Of a stretch of 64,000 nt of DNA, positions 25,058-34,760 are shown one piece after another (position 1 is the first letter of the stretch; the number at the start of each line of letters is the position of its first letter). The notes under the pieces were generated by a model. That model saw nothing but the letters and a program-made list of their open reading frames with translations. It made no database searches and had not been told where the DNA came from. Source of the DNA: an uncultured Oceanobacter sp. (lineage in GTDB: Bacteria; Pseudomonadota; Gammaproteobacteria; Pseudomonadales; Oceanobacteraceae); NCBI GenBank assembly GCA_913061185.1, contig CAJXTI010000006.1, forward strand, positions 42,741-106,740, read 5' to 3'. The position numbers and the translations under genes were made by a program.

Positions 25058-26386
25058 TTACTGGCTGGCCCCCAGAATGGTCATGCCGCGCAACAGGGTA
25101 TGGGCTTCGTAGAGCTGGAAGTCTTTTAATAACTGGTCGGCGCTCGCGTCTGCGGCGTCAGACTTTGACATATCGGTGGTCGCGGCGGGCTGGCCTTTTT
25201 GCGGGTTGGCCAGGTGTCCGCGCAAGTCGGCTTCCTTAAAGGTGCGATTGCGCGCGCGCGGGGTGACATCACTCTGCTCTACCCAGATATCAGGTACGAT
25301 GCCCTTGGCCTGAATGGAACGACCGTTAGGGGTGAAGTAGCGCGCCGTGGTCAGTTTGACCGCCTTGTTGTCAGCCAACGGCAAGACGGTTTGCACCGAT
25401 CCCTTGCCAAACGACTGGGTGCCCACGACAACAGCACGCTGCTGATCCTGCAGCGCACCAGCCACAATTTCGGAAGCCGAGGCGGAACCGCCATTGATCA
25501 GCACGATCAGCGGCAGGGCACCGGCGACGGTTTCCTTCTTGGCGGAGAAGCTCATTTCTGCACTGTCTACCCGGCCCTTGGTGTAGACGATCAGGCCGCT
25601 GTCCATAAAGGCATCGCAGACATCGACGGCGGCATCAAGCACGCCACCAGGGTTGTTGCGCAGATCCAGAATCAGTCCCTTGACGCTGTGGTCGGCTTGC
25701 CACTGCGATAAGGTGCGCACCAGCTCTGCACCGGTCTGCTCTTGAAACTGGGTGATGCGGATATAGCCGATATCATCACTGAGCAGCTCCGAACGTACAC
25801 TGCGTACCTTGATTTCATCGCGTATCAGGGTAAAGGTCAGTATGTTGGGTTCGTCTTGACGGCGTATTTCCAGGGTGATTTCGGAGCCGGGTTCGCCCCG
25901 CATTTTTTCAATGGCATCTCCCAGTGACATGCCTATTACGGCTTCGCCATCAAGGCTGACAATCAGATCCCCGGCTTTGATACCGGCTTTGGCAGCGGGA
26001 GTATCGTCGATCGGAGTGACGACCATAATCATGCCATCCTGTTGGCCGACTTCCATGCCCAGACCACCAAACTTGCCGGAGGTGGTTTCTTGCAATTCGG
26101 CAAAATCGTCGGGCTGTAAATACACCGAGTGAGGGTCGAGTGCGGTCAACATGCCATTGATGGCATAGCCGAACAGGGTCTCGTCATCGACTTCTTCTAC
26201 ATAGGCGCTGCGAATACGTTCAAATACCTCGGCGAAGTTTCTCAGTTCATCCAGGGGAAGAACGCCTTGCGGTGCTACCGCAGGGGTCGGTTCACTGGCG
26301 GCAGAAAGTGGTTGTTCGGCGTATACCGGGGCGGACAAGGCCAGCGCCAGCGACAGTGCAGTGGCAGCGGAAACAATAGCTTGCAT
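25058..26386 (-). CDS. ctpA: Carboxy-terminal processing protease CtpA (S41)
   Basis: About 442 residues from ATG 26386, which has GAGAA six bases before and begins an export signal (MQAIVSAATALSLALALSAP). An upstream ATG (26419) has no ribosome site. Order: N-terminal helices, PDZ domain (about 90-170, GLGMEVGQQDGMIMVVTPID), then the S41 protease core. NGGSASASEIVAGAL holds the Ser nucleophile and SFGKGSVQTV the Lys of the Ser-Lys dyad. It cleaves periplasmic proteins from the C-terminus; in pseudomonads CtpA trims cell-wall endopeptidases with a lipoprotein partner. The next gene upstream on the strand is envC. Confidence 0.92.
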   Translation of the reverse strand: MQAIVSAATALSLALALSAPVYAEQPLSAASEPTPAVAPQGVLPLDELRNFAEVFERIRSAYVEEVDDETLFGYAINGMLTALDPHSVYLQPDDFAELQETTSGKFGGLGMEVGQQDGMIMVVTPIDDTPAAKAGIKAGDLIVSLDGEAVIGMSLGDAIEKMRGEPGSEITLEIRRQDEPNILTFTLIRDEIKVRSVRSELLSDDIGYIRITQFQEQTGAELVRTLSQWQADHSVKGLILDLRNNPGGVLDAAVDVCDAFMDSGLIVYTKGRVDSAEMSFSAKKETVAGALPLIVLINGGSASASEIVAGALQDQQRAVVVGTQSFGKGSVQTVLPLADNKAVKLTTARYFTPNGRSIQAKGIVPDIWVEQSDVTPRARNRTFKEADLRGHLANPQKGQPAATTDMSKSDAADASADQLLKDFQLYEAHTLLRGMTILGASQ

Positions 26387-26504
26387 GAAGGTTCTCGTAG
26401 TCGTCAGTGATCGAAGCATGGCACAAAAGCGGGAAGCTGTTAACGCAGACTCCCGATCGGCTGCGGAGTTTCAATTCCCCTTGTGCCCTGGTTCCTGGTG
26501 AAAG

Positions 26505-27656
26505 TTACTTTTTGACCAGCCAGGCGGAAGGATCCTGTGGTTTGCCACGGTAGCGAATTTCAAAATACAGACGCGGTTCCTGCAGTCCGCCACTGCGGCC
26601 GACAGCACTAATCACATCACCTTGATTGACCCAGGCTCCAACGTCATACATCAACGTCTGATTGTGAGCATAGAGGGTCATGTAACCATCGCCGTGGTCG
26701 AGGATCATCAGCAGACCAAAGCCACGCAGCCAATCGGAATAGACGACTCGGCCGTGGTGTACAGCACGAATGCTGGTGCCTTCGGGGGCAGCTATCAGCC
26801 AGCCTTCCCAGCGTCCGACCCCTTCGGTGTTGGGATTGCCATAGGCGGCGATGATACGTCCGGCCAGCGGTCTCGGCAGTTGGTGTTTGAGCGCCTTGAA
26901 GGGCCGTACATCCTGCTTGCGGGGGCTTTTTTCGACCAGGGTTTGTACTTCATCAAACAGGGCTTCGAGACGTTTGCGGTCGGCCTGTTTTTGCGCCAGA
27001 CGGGTTTTTTCGCTGCTCATTTGCTGGTTCAGTTGCGCTAGCAGCTTGTTTTGTTTTTGCTTTTGCTCGTTCAGGCGGCTGTTTTTCTGATCCAGCGATT
27101 GTTGTGTGGCCTGCAGCTGCTGCTCCTGGGCGACGATGGCGTCGGCGATATGTTCCAGCCGTGCCAGTTCGCTGAGGGTATGGTGGATTTCATCCATGCG
27201 GGCACGATTGAAGTAGCTGAAATAGGTCAGCATACGCTGGGCCTGTTGCGGATCGTCCTGGTTAAGCAACATCTTGATCGGGCTGTCGCCCCCCAGTCGA
27301 TAGGCGGCCAGTAATTGTTCTTTTAAGCGGGCAGTATGGCCTGTGCGCAGCTCATCGAGCTGCACCTGATCCTGCCGAAGCTTTTTTAGGCGGTCTTGCT
27401 CCTCCTGGAGCAAGCGCCGGGTTTCTTCGATCTTGCGCGACAAGGCACCGATGTCCTGATCGGTGCTGCGTAACGACTCCGCCAGCTTGCTGTGTTCGGC
27501 GCTGGCCTGGTTTAGCCATTGCTGAAGTTTGGCAATATCCTGTTTCAATGCCTGTAACTTGGCAGCATCACCGGATTCTTCGGCAGCAACAGGGAAGACG
27601 GCGGCGAGGCTCAGCAAACAGGCCAGCAGCAAGCTGGACAGCGTCGGGGTTTTCAT
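26505..27656 (-). CDS. envC: EnvC-like murein hydrolase activator
   Basis: 383 residues: signal peptide (LLLACLLSLAAVFPVAAEE), long coiled coil (about residues 30-255), and a C-terminal LytM/M23-like domain from about 275. The zinc site is degenerate: the end reads PRLYFEIRYRG where active M23 enzymes have H-x-H, just as in E. coli EnvC. It therefore should not cut peptidoglycan but activate amidases at the division site with FtsEX. It lies 3 bases after the gpmI stop, so the two are in one operon. TM segments are absent after the signal, and the protein acts in the periplasm. Confidence 0.9.
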   Translation of the reverse strand: MKTPTLSSLLLACLLSLAAVFPVAAEESGDAAKLQALKQDIAKLQQWLNQASAEHSKLAESLRSTDQDIGALSRKIEETRRLLQEEQDRLKKLRQDQVQLDELRTGHTARLKEQLLAAYRLGGDSPIKMLLNQDDPQQAQRMLTYFSYFNRARMDEIHHTLSELARLEHIADAIVAQEQQLQATQQSLDQKNSRLNEQKQKQNKLLAQLNQQMSSEKTRLAQKQADRKRLEALFDEVQTLVEKSPRKQDVRPFKALKHQLPRPLAGRIIAAYGNPNTEGVGRWEGWLIAAPEGTSIRAVHHGRVVYSDWLRGFGLLMILDHGDGYMTLYAHNQTLMYDVGAWVNQGDVISAVGRSGGLQEPRLYFEIRYRGKPQDPSAWLVKK

Positions 27657-27659
27657 GGT

Positions 27660-29195
27660 TCAGCTATAGTCCACCAGAGAAGTACCGGTCATTTCGGCGG
27701 GTTGCTCCAGGCCCATCATCGCCAACAAGGTCGGTGCGACATCACACAGCCTGCCAGGATGGATAGCACCCTGTTCCCGTTCGTTAACGTAGACCAGATT
27801 GACCGGGCCGGTGGTGTGTTGGGTCATGGCACGACCCTGATCGTCGAGCATTTGTTCGGCATTGCCATGGTCGGCGGTGATCAGGCATTCGCCACCGACT
27901 TCGAGAATGGCACTGGTGACGGCTTCGAGGGCAGTATCAATGGCTTCGGCCGCCTTGACGGCGGCATCGAATATCCCGGTGTGACCGACCATATCGCCGT
28001 TGGCGTAGTTACAGACAATCAGATCGTAGCCGCCATTTTTGATGGCATCGACCAGTTTTTCGGTCACTTCCGGCGCGCTCATTTCCGGTTGCAGGTCGTA
28101 GGTTGCAACGCTGGGAGAGTTGATCAGAATGCGGGTCTCACCGTCGTATTCGGCTTCTTGACCCCCGGAAAAGAAAAAGGTGACGTGGGCGTATTTTTCC
28201 GTTTCGGCAATTCGCAGCTGCTTCATACCCAGGTTGGCAATGTATTCTCCCAGGCCGTTGCTCAGGGCTTCGGGCGGGAAGGCGCAGCTGGCATCGATAC
28301 TGGCGGCGTATTCGGTCAGCATGACAAAATCACTCAGGGCTGGCCGTACTGCACGTTCAAAGCCGCTGAATTCGTCGCCTTCGACAAAGGCCCGGGTCAG
28401 TTCACGGGAGCGATCCGGGCGGAAGTTGAAACAGATAATGGCATCGCCATCCTGTACGGGGGCCGGTTCGCCAATCCGGGTCGCGGTGACAAATTCGTCG
28501 TTTTCATCGCGCTCGTAGGCTGCCTGCAGGGCATCGCTACCATGGCTCGCGGTGTATTGGGCTGTGCCGGTGGTCATCAGGTCGTAGGCGGTCTGTACCC
28601 GATCCCAGCGGTTGTCTCTATCCATCGCAAAGTAGCGACCGACAATGCCGGTCAGGCGAGCGTTGCCCAGGGCGGCGCATTTGGCTTCGATTTTGGCAAT
28701 AGACTCTGCGGCAGAGCGGGGTGGCGTATCACGACCGTCGAGAATACCGGTGACACTGACCTTGCTAATGCCTCGGGCGCTGGCCATATCCAGCAACGCC
28801 ACCAGGTGATCTTCATGGCTGTGGACACCGCCGGGAGACAGTAACCCGGTAAAGTGCACTGCACCGCCCGCAGCTTTAGCCTTGTCCATGGCTGCCACCA
28901 ACGCCGGGTTTTGCTGTAGCTCGCCATCAACAATGGCTTTGTTGATGCGAGTAAAATTCTGATACACGATGCGGCCAGCCCCCAGGTTCATATGACCCAC
29001 TTCGGAGTTGCCCATTTGGCCATCCGGCAAGCCAACGGCTTCACCGGACGTCTGGATCAGGGTATTGGGGAAAACATCCAGCAAGCGATCCCAGGTTGGC
29101 GTGTTGGCATTGGCAATGGCGTTGTTGTCGGTTTCTGCCCGATAACCCCAGCCATCAAGAATGATTAATGCAACAGGTGTGGGACGCTTGTTCAT
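27660..29195 (-). CDS. gpmI: 2,3-bisphosphoglycerate-independent phosphoglycerate mutase
   Basis: 511 residues, the usual size. It starts with [10 protein letters not shown] (metal Asp), then [19 protein letters not shown], with the Ser that is phosphorylated in the two-Mn2+ mechanism. The second metal set is in [13 protein letters not shown] and [11 protein letters not shown]. It interconverts 3- and 2-phosphoglycerate in glycolysis and gluconeogenesis. It leads a minus-strand operon with envC, ctpA and the deacetylase-like gene, the same order as in pseudomonads. An antisense open frame of 380 codons covers it but is only the shadow of this GC-rich gene. Confidence 0.96.
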   Translation of the reverse strand: MNKRPTPVALIILDGWGYRAETDNNAIANANTPTWDRLLDVFPNTLIQTSGEAVGLPDGQMGNSEVGHMNLGAGRIVYQNFTRINKAIVDGELQQNPALVAAMDKAKAAGGAVHFTGLLSPGGVHSHEDHLVALLDMASARGISKVSVTGILDGRDTPPRSAAESIAKIEAKCAALGNARLTGIVGRYFAMDRDNRWDRVQTAYDLMTTGTAQYTASHGSDALQAAYERDENDEFVTATRIGEPAPVQDGDAIICFNFRPDRSRELTRAFVEGDEFSGFERAVRPALSDFVMLTEYAASIDASCAFPPEALSNGLGEYIANLGMKQLRIAETEKYAHVTFFFSGGQEAEYDGETRILINSPSVATYDLQPEMSAPEVTEKLVDAIKNGGYDLIVCNYANGDMVGHTGIFDAAVKAAEAIDTALEAVTSAILEVGGECLITADHGNAEQMLDDQGRAMTQHTTGPVNLVYVNEREQGAIHPGRLCDVAPTLLAMMGLEQPAEMTGTSLVDYS

Positions 29196-29531
29196 GATTC
29201 TGCACCGTGGGTAATTTTCAGATGGCCCTGATTGTACTGAAAGCCAGCTACTGATCCCAGTGCGCAGCGTTGTTCAGTGGGATGATCGGCTCTTCATGCG
29301 CGATTGATGTGCCATTGATGTGACATTGATGCACTACAGCATGCCATGGTGCTGTGAATCTGAACGGTTGCACAGCCCATTGATATTGCTGTTGCGGCTG
29401 TTGTCACAAATAGTCCGTTATCGGCTGTTATCTTGCTGCTGCTTTGATACTACAGAGCGCTGCTTCGAGCCCTTGAGAGGCGGGACAGTAGCGCAGTCAG
29501 GGGTTATACTCCGGGCCTGATTTTTCTGGCA
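29196..29531. promoter_or_regulatory. Divergent region between gpmI and rhodanese genes
   Basis: 336 bases without a gene. It must hold promoters for both directions. TTATACT at about 29504-29510, 20 bases or so before the rhodanese start, is a fair -10 box; no good -35 was seen. A pair of near-identical GATGTGCCATTGATGTGACATTGATG units lies at 29302-29330. Confidence 0.4.
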
Positions 29532-29957
29532 ATGACGAGAATTATGGAACAGGTGTTCGAATTTATTGGTAACCACTGGTGGCTGGTGGCTATCTGGGGC
29601 GCATTTATGGCGGCCCTGTTGCTTGACAACAAACATCGTAGCGGCGCTTCGGTTTCTCCGGCTCAGGCGACCCAATTAATTAACCGTGAAGACGCGATTG
29701 TCGTTGATATTCGGGATAAAAAAGAGTTCAGCGGTGGCCATCTGGCCAATGCCCGCAACATTCCGTTTGCCGAGCTGGCCAAGCGGATGAACGAGCTGAA
29801 TGCCCATAAAGACCATCCGATTGTATTGGTGTGCAAAACCGGTACGACCGTGTCGGTGGCAGCCAAGATGCTCAAGGAAAAAGGCTTCAACACCGTACGT
29901 CTTGCAGGCGGCATGATGGAGTGGAGTGCACAGAACCTTCCGGTAGTACGTAAATAA
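29532..29957 (+). CDS. Membrane-anchored rhodanese-like protein
   Basis: 141 residues. A transmembrane helix near the N-terminus (WWLVAIWGAFMAALLL) is followed by a single rhodanese domain (about 40-135). The active-site loop is VLVCKTGTTVSVA, with the Cys that carries persulfide. ATG 29532 or in-frame ATG 29544 could be the start. It is probably a sulfurtransferase facing the cytoplasm. In pseudomonads the same gene sits next to secB with a glutaredoxin gene between them; here secB follows after only 14 bases and glutaredoxin is absent. Confidence 0.87.
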   Translation: MTRIMEQVFEFIGNHWWLVAIWGAFMAALLLDNKHRSGASVSPAQATQLINREDAIVVDIRDKKEFSGGHLANARNIPFAELAKRMNELNAHKDHPIVLVCKTGTTVSVAAKMLKEKGFNTVRLAGGMMEWSAQNLPVVRK

Positions 29958-29971
29958 CCCAGGAAATACTT

Positions 29972-30445
29972 ATGTCTGAGAATCAACAACCACAGTTTGC
30001 TCTGCAACGCGTATACGTCAAAGACGCTTCGATCGAAGTGCCCAACGCGCCGATTGTGTTTACCAAAGAGTGGAAGCCAGAAATCAAGCTGGATCTGAAC
30101 ACCGGTGCCCGTCGTGTCGACGACAGCCATTTTGAAGTGTTTGTAAAAGTGACCGCAACCGCAAAGCTGGCGGATGACGAAACGGCTTTTCTGGTCGAAG
30201 TCATGCAGTGTGGCCTGTTCCTGGCTGACAATATTCCAGAAGAACAACTGAAGCCGATGATGGGTGCCATGTGCCCGAACATCCTGTTTCCATACCTGCG
30301 TGAGTCGGTTGACGGACTGGTACTGAAAGGTGGTTTCCCGGCGTTGATGCTGGCACCGATCAACTTCGATGCCCTGTTTGCCCAGCGTATGCAGCAGGAA
30401 GCCGAACAGGCTGCAGCTGAAACCGCACCGGAAGCAACTCATTAA
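29972..30445 (+). CDS. secB: Protein-export chaperone SecB
   Basis: 157 residues. Recognised by FALQRVYVKDASIEVPNAP at the start, FEVFVKVTATAKL, the acidic AFLVEVMQCGLF strand, and CPNILFPYLRE with the final FPALMLAPINFDALF. SecB forms a tetramer that holds unfolded precursors and passes them to SecA at the Sec translocon. An AGGAAATACTT ribosome site precedes the ATG. Its tail (EAEQAAAETAPEA) is acidic and variable, as in relatives. A terminator hairpin follows 46 bases after the stop. Confidence 0.97.
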   Translation: MSENQQPQFALQRVYVKDASIEVPNAPIVFTKEWKPEIKLDLNTGARRVDDSHFEVFVKVTATAKLADDETAFLVEVMQCGLFLADNIPEEQLKPMMGAMCPNILFPYLRESVDGLVLKGGFPALMLAPINFDALFAQRMQQEAEQAAAETAPEATH

Positions 30446-30490
30446 GCATTTGTTTTAAGCAATGTTTTTGCTGAGTGGTTTGACCGATAG

Positions 30491-30518
30491 AACGCCTGGC
30501 CTGTGCCGGGCGTTTTTT
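30491..30518 (+). terminator. Rho-independent terminator after secB
   Basis: AACGCCTGGC (30491-30500), loop CTGT, GCCGGGCGTT (30505-30514), followed by TTTT. The stem pairs 9 of 10 positions with one T-G contact. Confidence 0.8.
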
Positions 30519-30697
30519 GGTTGATCCGGGACAGACCGCGTCAAATAATTGAGAACGCTCCCTGGTTATTGAGTGTTGTTGAGTACAAGGTTCCGGTTTT
30601 ATTTTAGACTCCTTGAAATGTTATATATCCGGGAAGCCATACAGATCTCCAATCAACAGGGTGCCGAGGCTCTGCTGATCGGAGGTCAGAGTGTTCG

Positions 30698-31876
30698 CTA
30701 AAGGAGTACCTCGAATAAACCCGCAGCTCCCATACCGCCACCAATACACATGGTGACTACGACGTAGCGGACGCCACGACGACGTCCTTCGATCAGGGCA
30801 TGGCCAACCAGCCGTGAACCCGTCACCCCATAGGGGTGGCCAACGGCAATGGCACCACCGTTGACGTTCAGACGATCAGCCGGAATTCCCAGACGTTCCT
30901 GGCAGTACAGTACCTGTACGGCAAAAGCTTCGTTGAGCTCCCACAGACCAATGTCGTCAACCGTCAAACCTGCTTTGGCGAGCAGTTTCGGAATGGCGAA
31001 CACCGGGCCAATGCCCATTTCATCCGGCTCACAGCCACTGACCTGGAAGCCACGATAAATCCCCATCGGCTTCAGACCCTTGCTTTTTGCCAGATCGCTG
31101 TTCATCACCACACAAGCTGAGGCACCATCGGAAAGTTGGCTGGCATTCCCGGCGGTAACCGTGCCGCTGGGTTTGACCGTGCGAATGCTGGCGACGGTTT
31201 CCAGAGTTGTACCGGGACGAATGCCTTCGTCACGATCGACAGTGACGGTACGGGTCGCGACCTGACCATCGGGCAAACTGACGGCCATGGTGGTTGTGAT
31301 TGGTACGATTTCTTTGTCAAAACGGCCATCGATCTGTGCCTGGGTGGCCAGTTGCTGACTGCGGGCACCGTATTCATCCTGACGTTCACGGCTGATGCCG
31401 TAACGCTTGGCGACCACTTCTGCGGTGTCGAGCATACCCCAGTAAACCGCAGGCTGATGTTCGGACAGCCAAGGTTCTTCCTGGTTGAAGGTATTGGTGT
31501 GCGATTGCACCAATGTGATGGATTCAACACCTCCGGCAACGTAGACATCGCCTTCTCCGGCGACAATACGTTGTGCTGCCATGGCAATGGATTGCAGTCC
31601 GGTAGAGCAGAAGCGGTTGATGGTCAAGCCGGCGGTGGTGACCGGACAGCCGGCTCGCAGGGCAATCGGGCGAGCCATATTCATGCCTGCCGGACCTTCG
31701 AGAAAGGAGCTGCCGAAAATTACATCTTCAACGTCTTTATGCTCAATCCCGGCGCGCTGGATCGCATGGTCAACAACGTGGGCACCCAGAGTCACTGGAT
31801 GAGTCATGTTGAAACTGCCGCGAAATGATTTGGCCAGCCCGGTACGGGCAGTGGATACAATAACGGCGTCAGTCAT
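30698..31876 (-). CDS. Acetyl-CoA acyltransferase (thiolase)
   Basis: 392 residues, thiolase superfamily with all catalytic parts: Cys in [18 protein letters not shown] (about 90), His in [16 protein letters not shown] (about 347) and Cys in [17 protein letters not shown] (about 377). It cleaves 3-ketoacyl-CoA with CoA to acetyl-CoA and a shortened acyl-CoA. Its start overlaps the end of the FadB-like gene by 4 bases, so both form one operon (order fadB-like, then thiolase, the reverse-strand equivalent of fadBA). It is not a biosynthetic-only thiolase by context. Confidence 0.92.
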   Translation of the reverse strand: MTDAVIVSTARTGLAKSFRGSFNMTHPVTLGAHVVDHAIQRAGIEHKDVEDVIFGSSFLEGPAGMNMARPIALRAGCPVTTAGLTINRFCSTGLQSIAMAAQRIVAGEGDVYVAGGVESITLVQSHTNTFNQEEPWLSEHQPAVYWGMLDTAEVVAKRYGISRERQDEYGARSQQLATQAQIDGRFDKEIVPITTTMAVSLPDGQVATRTVTVDRDEGIRPGTTLETVASIRTVKPSGTVTAGNASQLSDGASACVVMNSDLAKSKGLKPMGIYRGFQVSGCEPDEMGIGPVFAIPKLLAKAGLTVDDIGLWELNEAFAVQVLYCQERLGIPADRLNVNGGAIAVGHPYGVTGSRLVGHALIEGRRRGVRYVVVTMCIGGGMGAAGLFEVLL

Positions 31877-33984
31877 ACAGCCTCCGGTGCTTGAACGTTA
31901 AAAAGGGACTCTCCATTAGCCGCAAGACGGCTTAATAGCGGGGCCGGGCTCCAGAAAACATCAGCTTTCTGGTAGGTGGGGCCGTTGGCAAAACGGCTCA
32001 TATTGGTTAATACATCAACCAGACCACGCTGTTGTGCCTGGAACATTGGGCCTCCACGCCAGCTTGGGAAGCCGTAACCAGCGGTATAAACCACATCAAT
32101 ATCAGAAGCCCGCTGAGCAATACCTTCTTCCAGAATACGGGCGCCCTCATTAACCAAAGCCAGTAACAGGCGTCCGACAATTTCTTCGTCGCTGATAAAA
32201 CGGCGCTGCAATCCCAGTCGTGCGGATTCAGCAATAACGGCTGCGTTGACTTCTTCACTGGGCACCGGAGCGCGTTGACCAGGGATATAGTCGTACCAGC
32301 CACGGCCAACTTTCTGGCCAAAACGCCCCATGGCCTCGACTTCAATAAAACAGCGTGAATACACTAGCTGCGGATGGTTGACGAGGTGTTGCTCGCGGAT
32401 TTTGCCACCCAGGTCGTTGCCTGCCATATCACACATGCGGAAAGGACCCATGGCCATTCCCCATTTTTCAATAGCGCTGTCAATTTGCTGAGGCAGGGCA
32501 CCTTCATCCAGCAGCATGCCGGCCTGCATCAGGTAAGGTTGCAGCATGCGGTTGCCGATAAACCCCTCACAAACGCCGGAAACCACCGAGGTTTTGCCTA
32601 TTTTCTTGCCCAGTGCCAGCGCGGTTGCCATGACTTTCGCAGAGGTGAGGTCGCCCTGAACAATTTCCAGCAATTTCATAATGTGTGCGGGGCTGAAGAA
32701 GTGCAGGCCGACAACGCTTTGCGGACGCCTGGTGAATTGGGCAATCCGGTTGACGTCTAGCATGGAGGTGTTGGTGGCGAGAATCGCTTCGGGTTTGGCG
32801 ATGGCATCCAGGCGTTCGAACACCTGGCACTTGACTGCTATGTCTTCAAAAACAGCCTCGATAATCAGGTCACAGTCAGAGACAGCGCTGTAATCGGTTG
32901 CGCCGGAAATCAGGGCGGTGTTGGCTGCGGCTTTTTCTGCACTCAACTTGCCACGTTTGGCAGAGCCTTCGTAGTGATCACGAATGGTGGTCAGTGCCCG
33001 TGCCAGAGCGGTGTCATCGCGTTCAACCAATACCACTGGAATACCGGCGTTGGCCATGGCCATGGCAATGCCGGTACCCATGGTGCCACCACCAATAACG
33101 GCCGTTGTGTTCAGCGGCAGGGGCTTGACCTGTTGTGCTTTGCCGGGTGGAGTCAACGCCTTGCGTTCGGCCAGGAAAACATGGCGCAACCCTTCAAATT
33201 GAGGGCTATTGCGCAAGTTGCGGAAGGTATTGGATTCCTGTTCCTGACCCCTGTGAAAGGATTTCAGGGTGGCTGCCTCGACACAGTCAACACAGTCCAG
33301 TGGTGCAGTTGATGCGCCGGGTTGCAGTCGCAGAGTGCTGCGTGCATAGGCAAAAAAAGCCTGAGCATTGTCCATATTGCACGGCTGTTCGCCGGTACGG
33401 GAAATAGTGCCGGCTGTAGCCAGAGTGGCAGCGAGTGTGATTGCTTGTGCTTCGACGTCGTCCGTTGTGACAGCATCAAACAAACCACTCCCTGCCAGGG
33501 TGTCGGCACGGAAGGTACGACCGCTGAGGATCATATTGAGGGCTTTTTCCGGGCCCGTCAGGCGCGGCAAGCGCTGGGTGCCACCGGCACCGGGAACCAG
33601 GCCAAGGTGTACTTCGGGCAGGCCAACTTGGGTTGCACAGTGGGCCACCCGAGCGTGACAGGACAGTGCCAGTTCCAGTCCGCCACCCAGTGCCATGCCG
33701 TGCAGGGCAGCAACAACCGGTTTGTGACTGGCTTCAATGTGGTCGTGGAGTGCGCGGGGAGACGGTTCCTGATCACTATCAGGTTGGTCAAACTCGGTAA
33801 TATCACCACCGGCACTGAAACCCCGGCCAGCCCCTTTCAGCACAATGGCATTGACTTGGCTGTCTGACTGAGCTGCGAACAGGGCATTGTCCAGATGGCG
33901 ACGCAGTGGTAACCCTAGCGTGTTCAGCGGCGGCCGATCCAGTGTAATAACTGCTACGCCGTCTGTTACTTGATACAAACTCAT
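31873..33984 (-). CDS. FadB/FadJ-like enoyl-CoA hydratase / 3-hydroxyacyl-CoA dehydrogenase
   Basis: 703 residues. Order: crotonase domain (1-190) with [27 protein letters not shown] and [20 protein letters not shown]; linker; NAD-binding 3-hydroxyacyl-CoA dehydrogenase (from about 295, [19 protein letters not shown]); two C-terminal dehydrogenase domains. It hydrates enoyl-CoA and oxidises the product. An odd point: where E. coli FadB and FadJ have the second catalytic Glu (ALE), this protein reads KALNMILSG, so Asn replaces it, and hydratase activity may be weak. AAGGACA before the ATG gives the start. Confidence 0.92.
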   Translation of the reverse strand: MSLYQVTDGVAVITLDRPPLNTLGLPLRRHLDNALFAAQSDSQVNAIVLKGAGRGFSAGGDITEFDQPDSDQEPSPRALHDHIEASHKPVVAALHGMALGGGLELALSCHARVAHCATQVGLPEVHLGLVPGAGGTQRLPRLTGPEKALNMILSGRTFRADTLAGSGLFDAVTTDDVEAQAITLAATLATAGTISRTGEQPCNMDNAQAFFAYARSTLRLQPGASTAPLDCVDCVEAATLKSFHRGQEQESNTFRNLRNSPQFEGLRHVFLAERKALTPPGKAQQVKPLPLNTTAVIGGGTMGTGIAMAMANAGIPVVLVERDDTALARALTTIRDHYEGSAKRGKLSAEKAAANTALISGATDYSAVSDCDLIIEAVFEDIAVKCQVFERLDAIAKPEAILATNTSMLDVNRIAQFTRRPQSVVGLHFFSPAHIMKLLEIVQGDLTSAKVMATALALGKKIGKTSVVSGVCEGFIGNRMLQPYLMQAGMLLDEGALPQQIDSAIEKWGMAMGPFRMCDMAGNDLGGKIREQHLVNHPQLVYSRCFIEVEAMGRFGQKVGRGWYDYIPGQRAPVPSEEVNAAVIAESARLGLQRRFISDEEIVGRLLLALVNEGARILEEGIAQRASDIDVVYTAGYGFPSWRGGPMFQAQQRGLVDVLTNMSRFANGPTYQKADVFWSPAPLLSRLAANGESLFNVQAPEAV

Positions 33985-34154
33985 ATTTTATTGTCCTTAT
34001 GGTCTGTGAGTCATTTCAGTCGATTGCGTCTTCATCCTGATGTGGTTAATTCAATCGCAATACGTAACTGCGCCCGAGTCTAATTTGTGGTGTGTGTCTA
34101 TGGCCCCCTCTTTGCGAGTGGTACGAGTTTGGCCGCCATTCAGAGGCCCCGAGC

Positions 34155-34312
34155 GGGTATCGTATTAAATGGATGGTTCTTTGAGTACTCGAAACTACTG
34201 TGCTAAAAATCGACTGAAATGCTCATATGTTATTCATAAGATGCAGCTTTTTATCAATTTTTGCCTTGCCTTTTCATCGCTCGCTAAATTTCTAGGTGTG
34301 CACTATAGCTTC
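34155..34312 (+). repeat. MITE-like dispersed repeat, copy A
   Basis: Shares with the other three copies the order CTAAAAATCGACTGAAATGCTCAT, then AATTTTTGCCTTGCCTTTTCATCGCTCGCTAAATTT in sequence pieces. The left end GGGTATCGTATTAAATG resembles the inverted right end of other copies. This copy is the most diverged and about 20 bases longer. It lies in the divergent spacer between the FadB-like and acyl-CoA dehydrogenase genes. Confidence 0.72.
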
Positions 34313-34547
34313 AAAACCATTACCTTATTTTCGGGTGGCCATTGTTCGGCTCAAGGGATCTTCTATCTGGTTCACCGATCCATAATGCTGGAGGGTTCTA
34401 CGTTTAAGTTAAAGGTTTTGGGGTGTTTATATTTATTAGAAATTTCTGCGAGAGAGTAATTCTATTACTGTCTTTTGATTTATATCTTCAAAAATAAACT
34501 CTGACTTTGATTGATCCTATGATCATTATATTGATATTCCGAAGGGT

Positions 34548-34570
34548 GCCCCCTCTTTCGTGGGGGGGCG
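34548..34570 (+). promoter_or_regulatory. GC-rich motif shared with the 48.7-kb promoter
   Basis: GCCCCCTCTTT, three bases, then TGGGGGGGCG. The same pattern with four changes occurs at 48667-48689. It can fold as a short hairpin. It lies 191 bases before the acyl-CoA dehydrogenase ATG. It could be an operator for the MalT/AlkS-like regulator of the island. Confidence 0.45.
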
Positions 34571-34760
34571 TTTTGAGGTGGGTGCCGTCTAATCTATCCA
34601 CGCTGGGCTGGGATGACAGCCCCTATTTGGTCATTTATCCAAAAGAATGCCCTCGATATTTCGGGGGCTACGGTGGAAAAGGTTGGTTGGCATTATCTCT
34701 GTATGTTTGCCTGTCAGCCTTGCATGAGTGGCAATCAGATAAAAATAAGAGGAAGCGCAC

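Larger units (their letters stand above)
33985..34760. other. Gene-poor 776-bp junction at the start of the catabolic island
   Basis: Divergent control region for the FadB-like operon (minus) and the acyl-CoA dehydrogenase operon (plus). It contains GCCCCCTCTTT at 34103-34113, a MITE-like repeat at 34155-34312, and the motif 34548-34570. AT content rises sharply here compared with the left half. Open frames inside have no family look. Confidence 0.6.

Noticed and set aside
27702..28844. 380-codon plus-strand ORF opposite gpmI
   Set aside because: It is an antisense shadow of a highly conserved gene, with no family resemblance and no ribosome site.
31136..31828. 230-codon plus-strand ORF opposite the thiolase
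   Set aside because: Shadow frame; no motif, no ribosome site.
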